Assembly (NCBI RefSeq): GCF_001075875.1
Contig: NZ_JUOS01000080.1
Span: 1 to 64,000 of the forward strand
DNA: 64,000 nt
Source: Streptococcus oralis
Lineage (GTDB): Bacteria > Bacillota > Bacilli > Lactobacillales > Streptococcaceae
Direction of reading: 5' to 3'
Shown here: piece by piece, positions 17,572 through 27,496 of the stretch
Layout: every line of letters starts with the position of its first letter
Numbering within the stretch: position 1 is the first letter of the stretch
Position numbers and translations under genes: made by a program
The notes under the pieces: generated by a model
The model's database searches: none
What the model was told of the DNA's origin: nothing
What the model saw: the letters and a program-made list of their open reading frames with translations, nothing else

Positions 17572-18517
17572 TGTCGCAAAATTGGCTGGCGTCAGCCCTA
17601 CTACCGTTTCACGTGTCATCAATAAAAAAGGTTATCTGTCTGAAAAAACCATTCAAAAAGTCAATGAGGCCATGCGAGAGTTAGGCTATAAACCTAACAA
17701 CCTTGCTCGTAGCCTCCAAGGGAAGTCAGCCAAGTTAATCGGTTTGATTTTCCCAAAAATCAGCCATGTTTTCTATGCTGAATTGATTGACAAATTGGAA
17801 CACGAACTCTTCAAAAAAGGCTACAAGACAATCATCTGTAACAGTGAGCACGATTCGGAAAAAGAACGTGAATATCTTGAAATGCTAGAAGCCAACCAAG
17901 TGGACGGCATTATCTCTGGTAGCCATAACTTAGGGATTGAAGACTACAATCGCGTAACGGCTCCAATTATTTCTTTTGACCGTAACCTATCACCAGACAT
18001 TCCTGTCGTTTCTTCTGATAACTATGCTGGTGGAGTCCTTGCAGCTCAAACTTTAGAGAAAACTGGAGCTAAGTCTGTCATTATGATTACAGGTAATGAC
18101 AACTCCAATTCACCAACTGGACTTCGCCATGCAGGCTTTGCTTCTATCTTCCCAAAAGCTCCCATTATCAATATTTCCAGTGACTTTTCACCCCTCCGCA
18201 AGGAAATGGAAATCAAAAGTATCCTGACCAAACAAAAACCAGATGCTATTTTCGCATCGGATGATTTGACTGCCATCTTGGTAATGAAGATTGCTCAGGA
18301 ACTTGGTATCTCTGTTCCAGAACAACTTAAGGTTATTGGTTATGATGGAACTTATTTTATCGAGAATTTCTATCCTCACCTTACTACCATTAAACAACCT
18401 TTGGAAGAAATTGCTCGCCTGACAGTTGATTTACTCCTTCAAAAAATCGAAGGAAAAGAAGTTGCTACAACCGGTTATTTCTTACCAGTTAGTCTCTTAC
18501 CAGGTAAAAGTATTTAA
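17552..18517 (+). CDS. scrR: LacI-family sucrose operon repressor
   Basis: N-terminal helix-turn-helix AKLTDVAKLAGVSPTTVSRV, followed by the periplasmic-binding-protein-like effector domain. Length 321. Expected to bind the palindromes between scrA and scrB and release on sucrose-derived signal; this also gives autoregulation because scrR is co-transcribed with scrB. Its start overlaps the scrB end, and its stop codon touches a BOX element. Confidence 0.92.
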   Translation: MVAKLTDVAKLAGVSPTTVSRVINKKGYLSEKTIQKVNEAMRELGYKPNNLARSLQGKSAKLIGLIFPKISHVFYAELIDKLEHELFKKGYKTIICNSEHDSEKEREYLEMLEANQVDGIISGSHNLGIEDYNRVTAPIISFDRNLSPDIPVVSSDNYAGGVLAAQTLEKTGAKSVIMITGNDNSNSPTGLRHAGFASIFPKAPIINISSDFSPLRKEMEIKSILTKQKPDAIFASDDLTAILVMKIAQELGISVPEQLKVIGYDGTYFIENFYPHLTTIKQPLEEIARLTVDLLLQKIEGKEVATTGYFLPVSLLPGKSI

Positions 18518-18630
18518 TACTCTTCGAAAATCTCTTCAAACCACGTCAGCTTCCATCTGCAACCTCAAAACAGTGTTTTGAACAGCCTGCGGTTAACTTC
18601 CTAGTTTGTTCTTTGATTTTCATTGAGTAT
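18516..18630 (+). repeat. Short BOX element (A-C, boxB lost)
   Basis: Starts aatactcttcgaaaatctct and ends ttgattttcattgagtat but is about 115 bp, because the boxB section and part of boxA are missing (it jumps from ccacgtcagcttcc to atctgcaacctc). Its left end overlaps the scrR stop codon. Confidence 0.88.
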
Positions 18631-18633
18631 AAA

Positions 18634-18668
18634 CAAAAAAACTCAGACTAGATTCGTCTGAGTTTTTC
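18634..18668 (-). terminator. Terminator of mvaS-mvaA
   Basis: ACTCAGAC (18641-18648) pairs with GTCTGAGT (18656-18663). The minus strand has a run of seven T after the stem, directly behind the mvaA stop. Confidence 0.85.
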
Positions 18669-19943
18669 TTATGATCTTAAATGTTTCAATAGCGTTTGCG
18701 CTTTTTCTAAATTAAAGGTTTTTTCAGCAATCAAGTTTTCTACTAGCTTAGGTACTTCTGCCTCAGTCGCACCTGCTAAAAGTGCTAACGATTTTGCCTG
18801 AAGTTTCATGTGTCCATGCTGAATCCCTGTACTAACAAGAGCTTTAAGGGCCGCAAAATTCTGTGCAAGACCAATTGACACGATAATTTGAGCCAATTCT
18901 TTGGCAGATGGATGACCTAGCAACTCATGACTGAGTACGACTCGAGGATTGAGACCAATAGATCCACCCTTGGTGGCAACTGGCATCGGCATGGTCATCT
19001 CTCCAATAAGCTCTTCGTTTTCCAAATCTATCCTCCAACGACTGAGTCCTTTATAGCTACCCTCGTGGCTCGCATAGGCATGCGCCCCTGCTTCAATAGC
19101 GCGCCAATCATTTCCAGTAGCAATCAAGAGAGCATCAATCCCATTAAAAATTCCCTTGTTGTGAGTCGCTGCTCGATAAGGATCTGCCTGAGCAAACTGG
19201 CTGGCTAAAGCTATTTTTTCTGCTAGTTCACGCGCTTCATCCTTCTGGCGACTCAAATAACGAAAGGCGATGCGACAAGTTGCAGTTACTAGAGAATCTG
19301 TGGCATAGTTGGATAGGATCCCCATTAAACTTTGCCCTTGACTGAGAGCCTCTAGACTTGGTTTTAAAGCTTCAAGCATGGTATTGAGCATATTAGCTCC
19401 CATGGCTTCCTGAGTATCGACATGGAGATAAACTACTAAAAAGTCAGCCTCACCAGAAATTTTTTCAACTGTTAGCTCTCTCGCTCCACCACCACGTTTG
19501 ACAATAGAGGGATAGGCTTGATTTGCCAGTTCCATCAGTTCCGACTTTTGACTCAGAATAGCCTGACGAGCTTGGTCACTATCTGGGACTTGATAGAGAG
19601 CCACTTGACCGATCATTTGACGTTGGTGAACCTGAGCAGTAAAACCTCCAGCACGCTTGATAATTTTGCTGGCAAAACTAGCTGCAGCAACTACAGATGG
19701 TTCTTCGGTCACATAGGGAACTGTGTATTCTTGACCATTCACCAGAACTTCTGGAACGATTGAGTATGGAAGTGAGAAGGTTCCTACCACATTTTCACTC
19801 AGTTGGTCCGCAACTGCTAGACTGAGATTCTCATTTTGCTCAAGACTTTCTTGGGATTCAATAGTAGTAAGCGCCTGAGACTTAACGAACTCTAGGCGCT
19901 CTTGAATTGATTTTTTAGCAAATCCATTCCAATTTTTTTTCAT
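18669..19943 (-). CDS. mvaA: Hydroxymethylglutaryl-CoA reductase, class II
   Basis: Converts HMG-CoA to mevalonate for isoprenoid synthesis, which streptococci use for undecaprenyl carrier lipid. Family motifs: ENVVGTFSLP near residue 55, a QEAMGANMLNTM segment, HNKGIFNGIDA, and GGSIGLNPRV. Length 424 fits class II enzymes. It overlaps the mvaS stop, so the two consecutive mevalonate enzymes form one operon. Confidence 0.95.
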   Translation of the reverse strand: MKKNWNGFAKKSIQERLEFVKSQALTTIESQESLEQNENLSLAVADQLSENVVGTFSLPYSIVPEVLVNGQEYTVPYVTEEPSVVAAASFASKIIKRAGGFTAQVHQRQMIGQVALYQVPDSDQARQAILSQKSELMELANQAYPSIVKRGGGARELTVEKISGEADFLVVYLHVDTQEAMGANMLNTMLEALKPSLEALSQGQSLMGILSNYATDSLVTATCRIAFRYLSRQKDEARELAEKIALASQFAQADPYRAATHNKGIFNGIDALLIATGNDWRAIEAGAHAYASHEGSYKGLSRWRIDLENEELIGEMTMPMPVATKGGSIGLNPRVVLSHELLGHPSAKELAQIIVSIGLAQNFAALKALVSTGIQHGHMKLQAKSLALLAGATEAEVPKLVENLIAEKTFNLEKAQTLLKHLRS

Positions 19944-21115
19944 TATTTTTCAACCTTGCTGTAGCGACGTTGGTGGTCTACAATCTCAACAAGGGCATAG
20001 TCTTGCCCTTCATAACCTGACATCGTTGCAGATCCAGACTCATCTAAGTTGGCTTCCTCAAAGAAGATTCGTTCATAGTCAGCAACACTCAAAGCTTGAC
20101 GTTGATCTAGCAAGTCTAAGCGATTTTTCCGCAATTGCTTTTCAAAACCTTCAACCAATTCCACACTAAAGAACTCAGATACAGCACCACTTCCATAGCT
20201 ATAGAGGGCAATCTTATCCCCAGCTTTTAGGCTATCAGAATTTTCAAGAAGAGACAAGAGACCTAAGAAGAGTGAACCTGTATAGATATTTCCAACTTTT
20301 TGGCTATAAATAATAGATTCATCAAAGTGCTTTTGAAGCAAGTCCTTCTTCTCTTGAGGCAAGGATTTGTCTAGGATTTTTTTCAATCCTTTGAGAGCTA
20401 GCTTCGGATATGGCAAGTGGAAACATACAGCTTCAAAATCCTCCAAGTTACAGTCATAACGCTTTTGGTACTCTTCCCAAGTCGTTTTCAAGCTATCAAG
20501 ATACTGCTGTGTTGAGTAAACCCCATTTACAAATGGTGTCGTTGAATAATTTGGACGCCAAAAGTCCATAATATCACGAGTCTGCGCAACGTTATCGTTG
20601 TTGAATACCATAACACGTGGGTTTTGGCTAATCAACATAGCAACACAGCCTGCACCTTGAGTTGGTTCTCCAGGAGTTTCGACACCATATCTTGCAATAT
20701 CACTAGCCAGCACCAAAACCTTTGATTTAGGAGAATTTTCTACATGTAACTTAGCATAGTGAAGAGCCGCAGTTGCACCATAGCAAGCTTCCTTGATTTC
20801 AAAACTACGAGCAAATGGTTGGATTCCTAATAAACCGTGTACAAAGACAGCTGCAGCTTTACTCTGGTCAATCCCAGACTCTGTCGCTACGATAACCATA
20901 TCAATCTCTTGCTTATCTTCTTCAGTCAGGATAGAATTTCCTGCACTGGCAGCCAAGGTAACAATATCCTCTGTCAAAGGAGCAATACTCAATTCTTTTA
21001 AAAGGAGTCCTTTACTCAATTTTTCAGGATCAATTCCTCGGGTTTCTGCTAAATCTTGTAATTTCAAAACGTATTGACTGGTCGCAAAACCAATCTTATC
21101 AATACCGATTGTCAT
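19943..21115 (-). CDS. mvaS: Hydroxymethylglutaryl-CoA synthase
   Basis: Condenses acetyl-CoA with acetoacetyl-CoA to HMG-CoA. The catalytic Cys111 sits in KEACYGATAAL, with the general-base Glu79 in ATESGID. The start at 21115 is preferred because GAGG is six bases upstream; an upstream in-frame ATG at 21136 lacks one. Length 390 is typical. A -10-like TGATAAAAT lies about 40 bases upstream. Confidence 0.94.
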   Translation of the reverse strand: MTIGIDKIGFATSQYVLKLQDLAETRGIDPEKLSKGLLLKELSIAPLTEDIVTLAASAGNSILTEEDKQEIDMVIVATESGIDQSKAAAVFVHGLLGIQPFARSFEIKEACYGATAALHYAKLHVENSPKSKVLVLASDIARYGVETPGEPTQGAGCVAMLISQNPRVMVFNNDNVAQTRDIMDFWRPNYSTTPFVNGVYSTQQYLDSLKTTWEEYQKRYDCNLEDFEAVCFHLPYPKLALKGLKKILDKSLPQEKKDLLQKHFDESIIYSQKVGNIYTGSLFLGLLSLLENSDSLKAGDKIALYSYGSGAVSEFFSVELVEGFEKQLRKNRLDLLDQRQALSVADYERIFFEEANLDESGSATMSGYEGQDYALVEIVDHQRRYSKVEK

Positions 21116-21189
21116 ATTTACCTCTATTTTTATCATTCATTGTAAAAAATCGTTCACCTCTATTTTATCACAATTGAGGTCAAATGAGC

Positions 21190-21221
21190 TAAAAAAGACT
21201 TGATTCACCAAATCAAGTTCA
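21190..21221 (-). terminator. Hairpin with T-run upstream of mvaS
   Basis: Minus-strand ACTTGATT / AATCAAGT stem followed by six T. It follows the split exporter genes and precedes the mvaS promoter, giving a second terminator for that operon. Confidence 0.7.
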
Positions 21222-21277
21222 TTTTAAAAACCTTATTTCATTTTTAGACTGAGCCAACAAACAGAACTTTAGGGCTA

Positions 21278-21306
21278 TAAAAAATCGAGTCTTAGCTAGC
21301 TCGATT
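21278..21306 (-). terminator. Terminator overlapping the end of the YjjB-like gene
   Basis: Minus-strand AATCGAG / CTCGATT stem followed by six T. The 5' arm lies inside the last codons of the upstream gene. Confidence 0.7.
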
Positions 21307-21741
21307 CTTTTTGAGATAATGATACAATTTCAACAAAACTGTCCCACTGGCCATTCCAATAGAGATAACAAGGGCCAACATCATAACTAGCATGGCACTA
21401 GAAATGGCATGGCCGTAGTCACCTGTAACGAAGAAGGAAGTCGTTCGATAGGACAGATAACCTGGCACTAGTGGCGCCAATATTGCCAGAGCAAAAACAA
21501 CTGCTGGTGTCTTATAGAGGATACTCATAATTTGGCTGACACAAGAACCAATCACAGCAGCAATAAAGGTTGCTAAAATGACGTTAGTCGGCTCCTTGAG
21601 TATCAGATAGAGTAGCCAGATAGACATTCCCAAAACTCCACCAGGTATCAGCATGGAACGCTGGACATTTAAAACGATTAAAAAGGTAATAATGGCAAGC
21701 AAACTTGCCAGAGCTTGCAATAAAAATGTTGTTAGTGTCAT
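21292..21741 (-). CDS. Threonine/serine exporter-like small subunit (YjjB type)
   Basis: A 149-residue membrane protein with about five helices, matching the C-terminal half of ThrE exporters (ThrE_2, YjjB-like). Its partner is encoded one base upstream, so the family's two halves are separate here. Probable role: export of small amino acids or dicarboxylates (YjjPB in E. coli is linked to succinate). Substrate not readable. Confidence 0.8.
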   Translation of the reverse strand: MTLTTFLLQALASLLAIITFLIVLNVQRSMLIPGGVLGMSIWLLYLILKEPTNVILATFIAAVIGSCVSQIMSILYKTPAVVFALAILAPLVPGYLSYRTTSFFVTGDYGHAISSAMLVMMLALVISIGMASGTVLLKLYHYLKKNRAS

Positions 21742-21742
21742 A

Positions 21743-22501
21743 TTAGTTCATGAGTACGAGGGCAACTGATGTTCCAGCCCCTAAGGCAAGGGTAATCAGC
21801 AAGGATTCAAACATCTTGCTCATACCAGAGTTAATGTGATTGGTCATAATATCTCGAACAGCATTAGTCAGGGCAATTCCAGGTACAAAAGGCATAACCG
21901 CACCCGCAATCACCAGATCAGCTGTCGACGGCAAACCAGAATAGCGCGCCCAAAATTGTGCAATCAAACCGAAGACAAGAGCACCTGCAAAAGCTGTCAT
22001 AAAAGGAATACGAATAAACTTCTCTACGTAGAGAGAGAAAGTAAAAGCAAACAAGGTCGCCACTCCTGCTCCGATGGCATCGTAGACATTCCCACCGAAC
22101 ATGATTGAAAAGAAAGGAGCACTGAGAGTCGCTGCAGCAGTTAGTTGAATATTGGTGTAGGGAGGTGCCTTGGCATTCAATTCCTTTAGTTGGATAAAGG
22201 CTGTATCCAGATCCAGCTGTCCTGATACAAGCTGCCGTGAAATCTGGTTGACATCACATACCTTCTCAATATTATAAGCAGAGGAGGTCACTCGCTTCAT
22301 GCGAGAGATATTTGTATTTTCAATGGAGAAAAAAATGGCGGCAGGCATGGCTAAAACATTACAATCCATAATGCCCTGTGAATGAGCAATCCGAATCATG
22401 GTATCTTCAACACGATAAATCTCAGATCCATTTCGAAGCAGTATCGTTCCTGCTAGCATAATGACATCGATCACTGCATTCAGTTGTTTGACTTCGTCCA
22501 T
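21743..22501 (-). CDS. Threonine/serine exporter-like large subunit (YjjP type)
   Basis: A 252-residue ThrE-family protein: an N-terminal cytoplasmic part of about 110 residues (NGSEIYRVEDTMIRIA is a family landmark) followed by about five helices. Paired with the small subunit immediately downstream. Ribosome site AAGGAGG six bases before ATG; a TGATAAAAT extended -10 lies upstream, next to the stkP terminator. Confidence 0.82.
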   Translation of the reverse strand: MDEVKQLNAVIDVIMLAGTILLRNGSEIYRVEDTMIRIAHSQGIMDCNVLAMPAAIFFSIENTNISRMKRVTSSAYNIEKVCDVNQISRQLVSGQLDLDTAFIQLKELNAKAPPYTNIQLTAAATLSAPFFSIMFGGNVYDAIGAGVATLFAFTFSLYVEKFIRIPFMTAFAGALVFGLIAQFWARYSGLPSTADLVIAGAVMPFVPGIALTNAVRDIMTNHINSGMSKMFESLLITLALGAGTSVALVLMN

Positions 22502-22549
22502 GTTTTCCTCCTTCTAAAACTCCTTTTTATTTTATCATAAATTTGAAGG

Positions 22550-22588
22550 AAAAAAAATCTTTGTCACAAAAACTGTGACAAAGATTGA
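22550..22588 (-). terminator. Terminator of the gmk-stkP gene run
   Basis: AATCTTTGTCAC / GTGACAAAGATT forms a 12-bp stem with a run of T on the minus strand, directly behind the stkP stop. Confidence 0.9.
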
Positions 22589-24490
22589 TTAATTATCTGT
22601 GTTATGTTCGTCTGTTTGATTATGTGTTGACGAAGATGGAGTCGATTGACTTTGTGATGGCACTGTATTATCTACTCTGTTAGTGTTACGCTGGCTCGAA
22701 GACGGAACCGAAGAAAAAGAAGAAGAAGAAGAAGAAGAAGGTGGGGTTTTTGGTTTATAAATAGAAATCTTTATACGTGTCGTACTTAGATCAACTTTCT
22801 CACCTAGTTTTGGACTTTGATCGACAACAGTTCCTTCAGCAGTGCCCTCAGGTGCTGTCGAAACCTCTACGACTTCGATATTAGCTTCCTTGACACCAAC
22901 AATTTGAATTAAGTTATTCTTTGTAAATTCAAGACTTGAGCCAATATAACTTGGCATGGTCACGGTTGTCACCTTTTTAGCAACAGTCAAAACAATAGAA
23001 GTTGCCTTGGTAAGATCATAGGTCGTACCTTCTGCTAGGCTCTGTTTTAAAATCACACCTGGTTCTGATTCACTGGACTCTTCTTCTTCAACCTTAATCA
23101 GATTTTCAGGAACCTTTTTCCCTTTTAATTCTGCTATGACATCTGTAGATTTACGACCAACATAATTTCCAAGCTTAAAGGATTGTTGACCTGAAGATAT
23201 GATTAGATTAACTTTAAACCCTTCTTTGCGAGCTGAGCCAGCATCTGGATCTGTTCGGATGACCCGACCTTCCTCTACGGTATCACTCGCTTCGGTCTTC
23301 TCCTCACCAATCTCAAAATTCGCTTTTTTCAAGTTTTCCTTAGCTTCAGCGACAGTTTGACCTGCAACTTTTGGAATCTCAACAGTAGCTGGTGTTCTAG
23401 ACAAAATCCACACCAGAGAAGCGGCAACCAGTACGAAACTTGCTAGTAGAACTAGATAACGTGCTTTAAAACGACGTTTTTTCACTGGTTTTTCCACAGA
23501 TTTTTTAGCACTTACTTCTGGGCTAGCTTTAGTTGGCTGATGGCTTTCTGTCTGTGGTTGAACCTTAGGAATAGAGGTCAAGGTTGTCTGAGAAACCTTT
23601 GGCAATGTCTTTGTGTCTGCCTTAGTAGCATCATCAAAAATAAGTTTTGGTTCGTTTCTGCGGTTATAAGATAGACTGCTAGATAAATCAACATACATCT
23701 CTGAAACCGACTGGTATCGATCCGTAAGTTTTTTAGCAGTTGCTTTGATGACCACATTCTCCAAAGCTTGGGGAACAGATGGGTTTTCAGCTATGACCGA
23801 AGGAAGAGGTTTTTGAAAATGCTGGAGGGCTATAGTTACTGCACTATCGCCATCATAAGGGATATGCCCTGTCAGCATCTCATAGAAAATAATCCCCATG
23901 GCATAGATGTCACTCTGGACAGTTGCCTTAGAGCCACGAGCCTGCTCAGGTGACAAGTAGTGAACAGAACCCAGCATAGAGTTGGTCTGAGTCAAACTGG
24001 TCTCTGCAAAGGCTACGGCAATCCCAAAATCCGTCACCTTGGCCGTTCCATCAGGAGTTAAAAGAATATTTTGAGGCTTTAAGTCACGATGGACAATACC
24101 TTTAGTGTGCGCCAAGCGCATCGCTAAGAGAATCTGACCCATGATACGGACAGCTTCTTCATTTGATAGGGGATAGTGTTCTTTGATATAGCGCTTGAGA
24201 TCGAGCCCAGCTACATATTCCATAGCCAGGTACTGTTGACCGTCCTCTTCGCCAATATCCGTTATCCGAACGATATGGGGATGATCTAAGTCAGCCATTG
24301 CACGCGCTTCACGCTGAAAACGCGCAACAGCAATCGGGTCAGTCTGGTAGTTAGTCCTCAGGACCTTTACAGCTACCTCTTCCCCGTCTAAAATCAAATC
24401 CTTGGCCAGGTAGACATCTGCCATACCTCCACGGCCAATTTGTTTGATAATCCGATACCGCCCGGCAAAAATCTTGCCGATCTGGATCAT
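22589..24490 (-). CDS. stkP: Ser/Thr protein kinase with PASTA domains
   Basis: Membrane receptor kinase controlling cell division and wall synthesis. Kinase domain residues 10-270: GRGGMADVY loop, invariant Lys42, HRDLKPQN (Asp136), DFG at 154-156. A single TM helix spans about 345-363, followed by three extracellular PASTA repeats (about 370-437, 438-507, 508-580) and a Ser/Thr/Asn-rich tail (584-633). S. pneumoniae StkP has four PASTA domains and no such tail. A run of seven TCT codons encodes Ser in the tail. Overlaps phpP by four bases (ATGA), so kinase and phosphatase are coupled. Confidence 0.94.
   Translation of the reverse strand: MIQIGKIFAGRYRIIKQIGRGGMADVYLAKDLILDGEEVAVKVLRTNYQTDPIAVARFQREARAMADLDHPHIVRITDIGEEDGQQYLAMEYVAGLDLKRYIKEHYPLSNEEAVRIMGQILLAMRLAHTKGIVHRDLKPQNILLTPDGTAKVTDFGIAVAFAETSLTQTNSMLGSVHYLSPEQARGSKATVQSDIYAMGIIFYEMLTGHIPYDGDSAVTIALQHFQKPLPSVIAENPSVPQALENVVIKATAKKLTDRYQSVSEMYVDLSSSLSYNRRNEPKLIFDDATKADTKTLPKVSQTTLTSIPKVQPQTESHQPTKASPEVSAKKSVEKPVKKRRFKARYLVLLASFVLVAASLVWILSRTPATVEIPKVAGQTVAEAKENLKKANFEIGEEKTEASDTVEEGRVIRTDPDAGSARKEGFKVNLIISSGQQSFKLGNYVGRKSTDVIAELKGKKVPENLIKVEEEESSESEPGVILKQSLAEGTTYDLTKATSIVLTVAKKVTTVTMPSYIGSSLEFTKNNLIQIVGVKEANIEVVEVSTAPEGTAEGTVVDQSPKLGEKVDLSTTRIKISIYKPKTPPSSSSSSSFSSVPSSSQRNTNRVDNTVPSQSQSTPSSSTHNQTDEHNTDN
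22719..22741 (-). repeat. TCT trinucleotide run in stkP
   Basis: Seven consecutive TCT codons (GAA/AGA repeat on plus) encode Ser 585-591 of the extracellular tail. Slippage in whole triplets would change the tail length without a frameshift. Confidence 0.8.
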
Positions 24491-25227
24491 AGTGCCGCCT
24501 CCTCCTCAATCGAAACAAGGGCAACTGTAATATTATCAAGCCCTCCGGCATTGTTGGCAAAGCGTACCAAAGTGGCCGCCTTATCATCAAGAGAGATATC
24601 GCTAGTCACAATATCATAGATCTCACTACCTGAAATCATATTGGTTAGACCGTCACTATTCATGACCAGATAGTCACCTGCTTCCAAGCTGACAATTCCA
24701 AAATCAGGTTGAATTTCATCTTTTTGCCCAATAGACTGGGTGATGATATTCTTTTGTGGATGTGCCTCAGCTTCTTCAGGTGTCAATTGACCCGCCTTGA
24801 GCAATTCGTTAACCAAGGAATGATCGCTTGTCAGTTGACGGTACTCTTCTCCTCGAATGAGACCGATTCTAGAATCTCCAATATGAGCATAAATTGCTTG
24901 ATGATCAATGATTGCAAGGGCTTCTAGAGTTGTCCCCATTCCCTTGTAGGCTTCATCACGCCCCATTTGATAAATCTTTTGATTTTCAACTTCTAGATGG
25001 TGGGCAAACCATTCGCGAACTTCATTAACGGTGTCAATCTGCGTATCAACCCAGGCAACACCTAAATCAGTTACTGCCATCTCGCTGGCAATATTACCTG
25101 CACGGTGTCCTCCCATCCCATCAGCCAAGATGATCATTGTACGACCGGCACGGTTGACAAAAAGATTGACATAGTCTTGATTATTTGTACGTTTCTGACC
25201 CACATCTGTTAATAATGAAATCTCCAT
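24487..25227 (-). CDS. phpP: PP2C-type protein phosphatase, partner of StkP
   Basis: Dephosphorylates StkP and its targets. PPM/PP2C motifs: [54 protein letters not shown] and GGLDNITV carry the metal-binding Asp residues. Length 246. Cytoplasmic, no membrane segment. It sits between rsmB (15-base gap) and stkP (four-base overlap). Confidence 0.95.
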   Translation of the reverse strand: MEISLLTDVGQKRTNNQDYVNLFVNRAGRTMIILADGMGGHRAGNIASEMAVTDLGVAWVDTQIDTVNEVREWFAHHLEVENQKIYQMGRDEAYKGMGTTLEALAIIDHQAIYAHIGDSRIGLIRGEEYRQLTSDHSLVNELLKAGQLTPEEAEAHPQKNIITQSIGQKDEIQPDFGIVSLEAGDYLVMNSDGLTNMISGSEIYDIVTSDISLDDKAATLVRFANNAGGLDNITVALVSIEEEAAL

Positions 25228-25242
25228 TGTGTCAGTTCCTTC

Positions 25243-26559
25243 CTAATTGGATATCTTACGAAATTGGCTGATAAAGAATCCATCACTTCCGTATAATTCC
25301 GGAGTAATGAGGATACAACCATTTTTCACGATATCCTTACATTCATGTTCTAGTTTAACCTGCTCAAACTCGGGATGACTTTCTAAAAATGCTTGAACCA
25401 CTTGAAAGTTCTCTTCCGAGACAATAGTACAGGTACTATACGTTATTATACCACCTTTACGTAGCGTTTGACAAACACTACCTAATATTTCCAACTGAAT
25501 TTCCTGTAATGACGCGAAATCTGCTGTCTCTTTATTATATTTGATATCTGGTTTTCGACGCAATAGACCAATCCCTGAACAAGGGGCGTCAACTAAAATT
25601 TTGTCAAATTGATCATTGCCAAAAAATTCATGCACTTTTCGAGCGTCCAGTTTTTGCGTTTGGACACGGTCCGCTACACCTAAACGCTGAGCATTCTCTT
25701 GAATCAAAGTGAGTTTGTGGTCATAGAGATCTAGAGCCGTTACCTGACCTGTAGTCAGATAGGATGCCATATGGGCTGTTTTCCCACCTGGGGCTGCACA
25801 GGCATCTAAAACCTGCTCGTCACCTTGTAGCTCTAGTGTCGGTACAACCAGTTGACTTGACTCATCTTGGATAGTAATAAGTCCTTCTGAAAACAAGTCA
25901 TGACTAGCAAAATGCCCCTGTTCCTTAACCAGACCAGCAGGAGATAAATGAGAATCACTTGCACCAAGCAAAGCTTTAATTTCCTCTTTTCGGCTCAAAT
26001 CTGTCACACGGATACTGGCTTTATTGCGTTGCAAAAGACTCTCAAAAATCGCTTGCGCTCGCTCTTCTCCATACTCTTCCTTGAGCTTAGAAACCAACCA
26101 CACTGGCAAAGAGTAGGCGATAGAATCACGCTTATTTTTACGTTTGATACTGGAAATATCTGGCAAACCTTCTCGCAGGATACGGCGAAGGACTGCATTG
26201 ATCAGTTTTTCGCTACCTTTTTTGCGAAGTTTAGCCAGTTCCACCGCTTCATTGACCACTGCATGATCTGGAACCTTATCTAGATATTGGAGTTGGTAAG
26301 TACTCATGAGAAGAAGAACATAGAGCCAACTATCTAGCTTCTCTCTGTCTGGGATAAAATGAGATAAATACCATTCTAAAGTTAGTTTACGGGCTACCGT
26401 TCCATAGACCAGTTCGGTCACCAAGCCTTTATCTGCCGCTGACAGTTGACTTCCCTTAAGATGTTTGTTTAAAGCGATATTGGAGTAAGCTTGTTGGATA
26501 AAGACATCCTCCAATACCTCTAGGGCTAAACTTCTAGCCGTTTCTACTTTAGTCACCAA
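25243..26559 (-). CDS. rsmB: 16S rRNA (cytosine-967-C5) methyltransferase
   Basis: RsmB/Sun family, 438 residues: an N-terminal NusB-like RNA-binding domain (1-140) and a C-terminal Rossmann methyltransferase with the SAM site [31 protein letters not shown] and the catalytic Cys of [11 protein letters not shown]. It overlaps fmt by about ten bases. The start is non-ATG: TTG at 26559 or GTG at 26556, both after AGGAG. Confidence 0.93.
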   Translation of the reverse strand: MVTKVETARSLALEVLEDVFIQQAYSNIALNKHLKGSQLSAADKGLVTELVYGTVARKLTLEWYLSHFIPDREKLDSWLYVLLLMSTYQLQYLDKVPDHAVVNEAVELAKLRKKGSEKLINAVLRRILREGLPDISSIKRKNKRDSIAYSLPVWLVSKLKEEYGEERAQAIFESLLQRNKASIRVTDLSRKEEIKALLGASDSHLSPAGLVKEQGHFASHDLFSEGLITIQDESSQLVVPTLELQGDEQVLDACAAPGGKTAHMASYLTTGQVTALDLYDHKLTLIQENAQRLGVADRVQTQKLDARKVHEFFGNDQFDKILVDAPCSGIGLLRRKPDIKYNKETADFASLQEIQLEILGSVCQTLRKGGIITYSTCTIVSEENFQVVQAFLESHPEFEQVKLEHECKDIVKNGCILITPELYGSDGFFISQFRKISN

Positions 26560-27484
26560 ATCGTTCTCCTACTGCCAAAGTTCGTCCCACACCGTTGAGG
26601 AAGGAAGCAATGTCCATTTTAGGTTTTCCTGCTGGTTGAACCTGTTTGAAAGACAGGGCTCCTTCTGCTGTTGCGACAATCAGTTCCTTCTTACCGATGG
26701 AAAGAATCTCACCTGGAGTTCCATGACCTTCTACAGGGAGTGCTTCATAGATTTTGAAGCGTTCGCCCTTTAGAAAAGTATGAGCAACTGGCCATGGATT
26801 CATCCCACGAATTTGGTTAAAGAGTTGACGATTGGTCTTGTTCCAGTCCAACTTTTCTTCTTCAGGTTTGATATTAGGCGAAAATGTAACCTGGCTTGGG
26901 TCCTGTGGTTGAGGCTGAATCTCGCCAGCAATGTATGCAGGCAAAGTATCCAAAAGCAAATCACGACCAACAATCGCCAATTTCTCAAACAAGGTTCCTA
27001 CATTGTCCTCATCTGTAATTGGAATACTACGACGAGAAATCATATCTCCTGCATCCATTTCCTTGACCATTTCCATAATGGTTACTCCTGCCTCCTCATC
27101 ACCCTGAATCAAGGCATAATGGATAGGAGCACCACCACGGTGTTTAGGAAGGAGCGAAGCGTGAACATTGACCGCAAAGTCCATGCTATCAAGGAGTTTA
27201 CTTGGGAGAAACTGCCCAAAAGCAGCAGTAACAATCCCATCCGCTCCTAGCTTCATAATAGCTTCCATCTCTGGACTTTCAGATAGTTTTTCAGGTTGAT
27301 AGATAGGAAGTCCTGCCTCTTTGGCAGCCTGCTTGACTGGGGGTTCTTGGATCACTTTTTTACGACCAACAGCACGGTCTGGCTGGGTTACAACTGCAAC
27401 AATCTCGTAGCGGTCATCTGTCAAAAGCCCTTTTAAGACTGTTGCTGAAAAGTCGGGTGTCCCCATAAAGATTAATTTTGTCAT
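26549..27484 (-). CDS. fmt: Methionyl-tRNA formyltransferase
   Basis: Formylates initiator Met-tRNA using 10-formyl-THF. The N-terminal domain has [12 protein letters not shown], the catalytic [20 protein letters not shown] (Asn, His) and [13 protein letters not shown]; a C-terminal OB-fold follows. Length 311 is standard. AAGGAG ribosome site. Co-transcribed with priA upstream and rsmB downstream. Confidence 0.96.
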   Translation of the reverse strand: MTKLIFMGTPDFSATVLKGLLTDDRYEIVAVVTQPDRAVGRKKVIQEPPVKQAAKEAGLPIYQPEKLSESPEMEAIMKLGADGIVTAAFGQFLPSKLLDSMDFAVNVHASLLPKHRGGAPIHYALIQGDEEAGVTIMEMVKEMDAGDMISRRSIPITDEDNVGTLFEKLAIVGRDLLLDTLPAYIAGEIQPQPQDPSQVTFSPNIKPEEEKLDWNKTNRQLFNQIRGMNPWPVAHTFLKGERFKIYEALPVEGHGTPGEILSIGKKELIVATAEGALSFKQVQPAGKPKMDIASFLNGVGRTLAVGERFGD

Positions 27485-27496
27485 ATCTTCTCCTTC

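Noticed and set aside
22719-22741. Contingency-type phase-variable repeat in stkP
   Set aside because: The unit is three bases, so slippage cannot switch the frame; kept only as a length-variation note.
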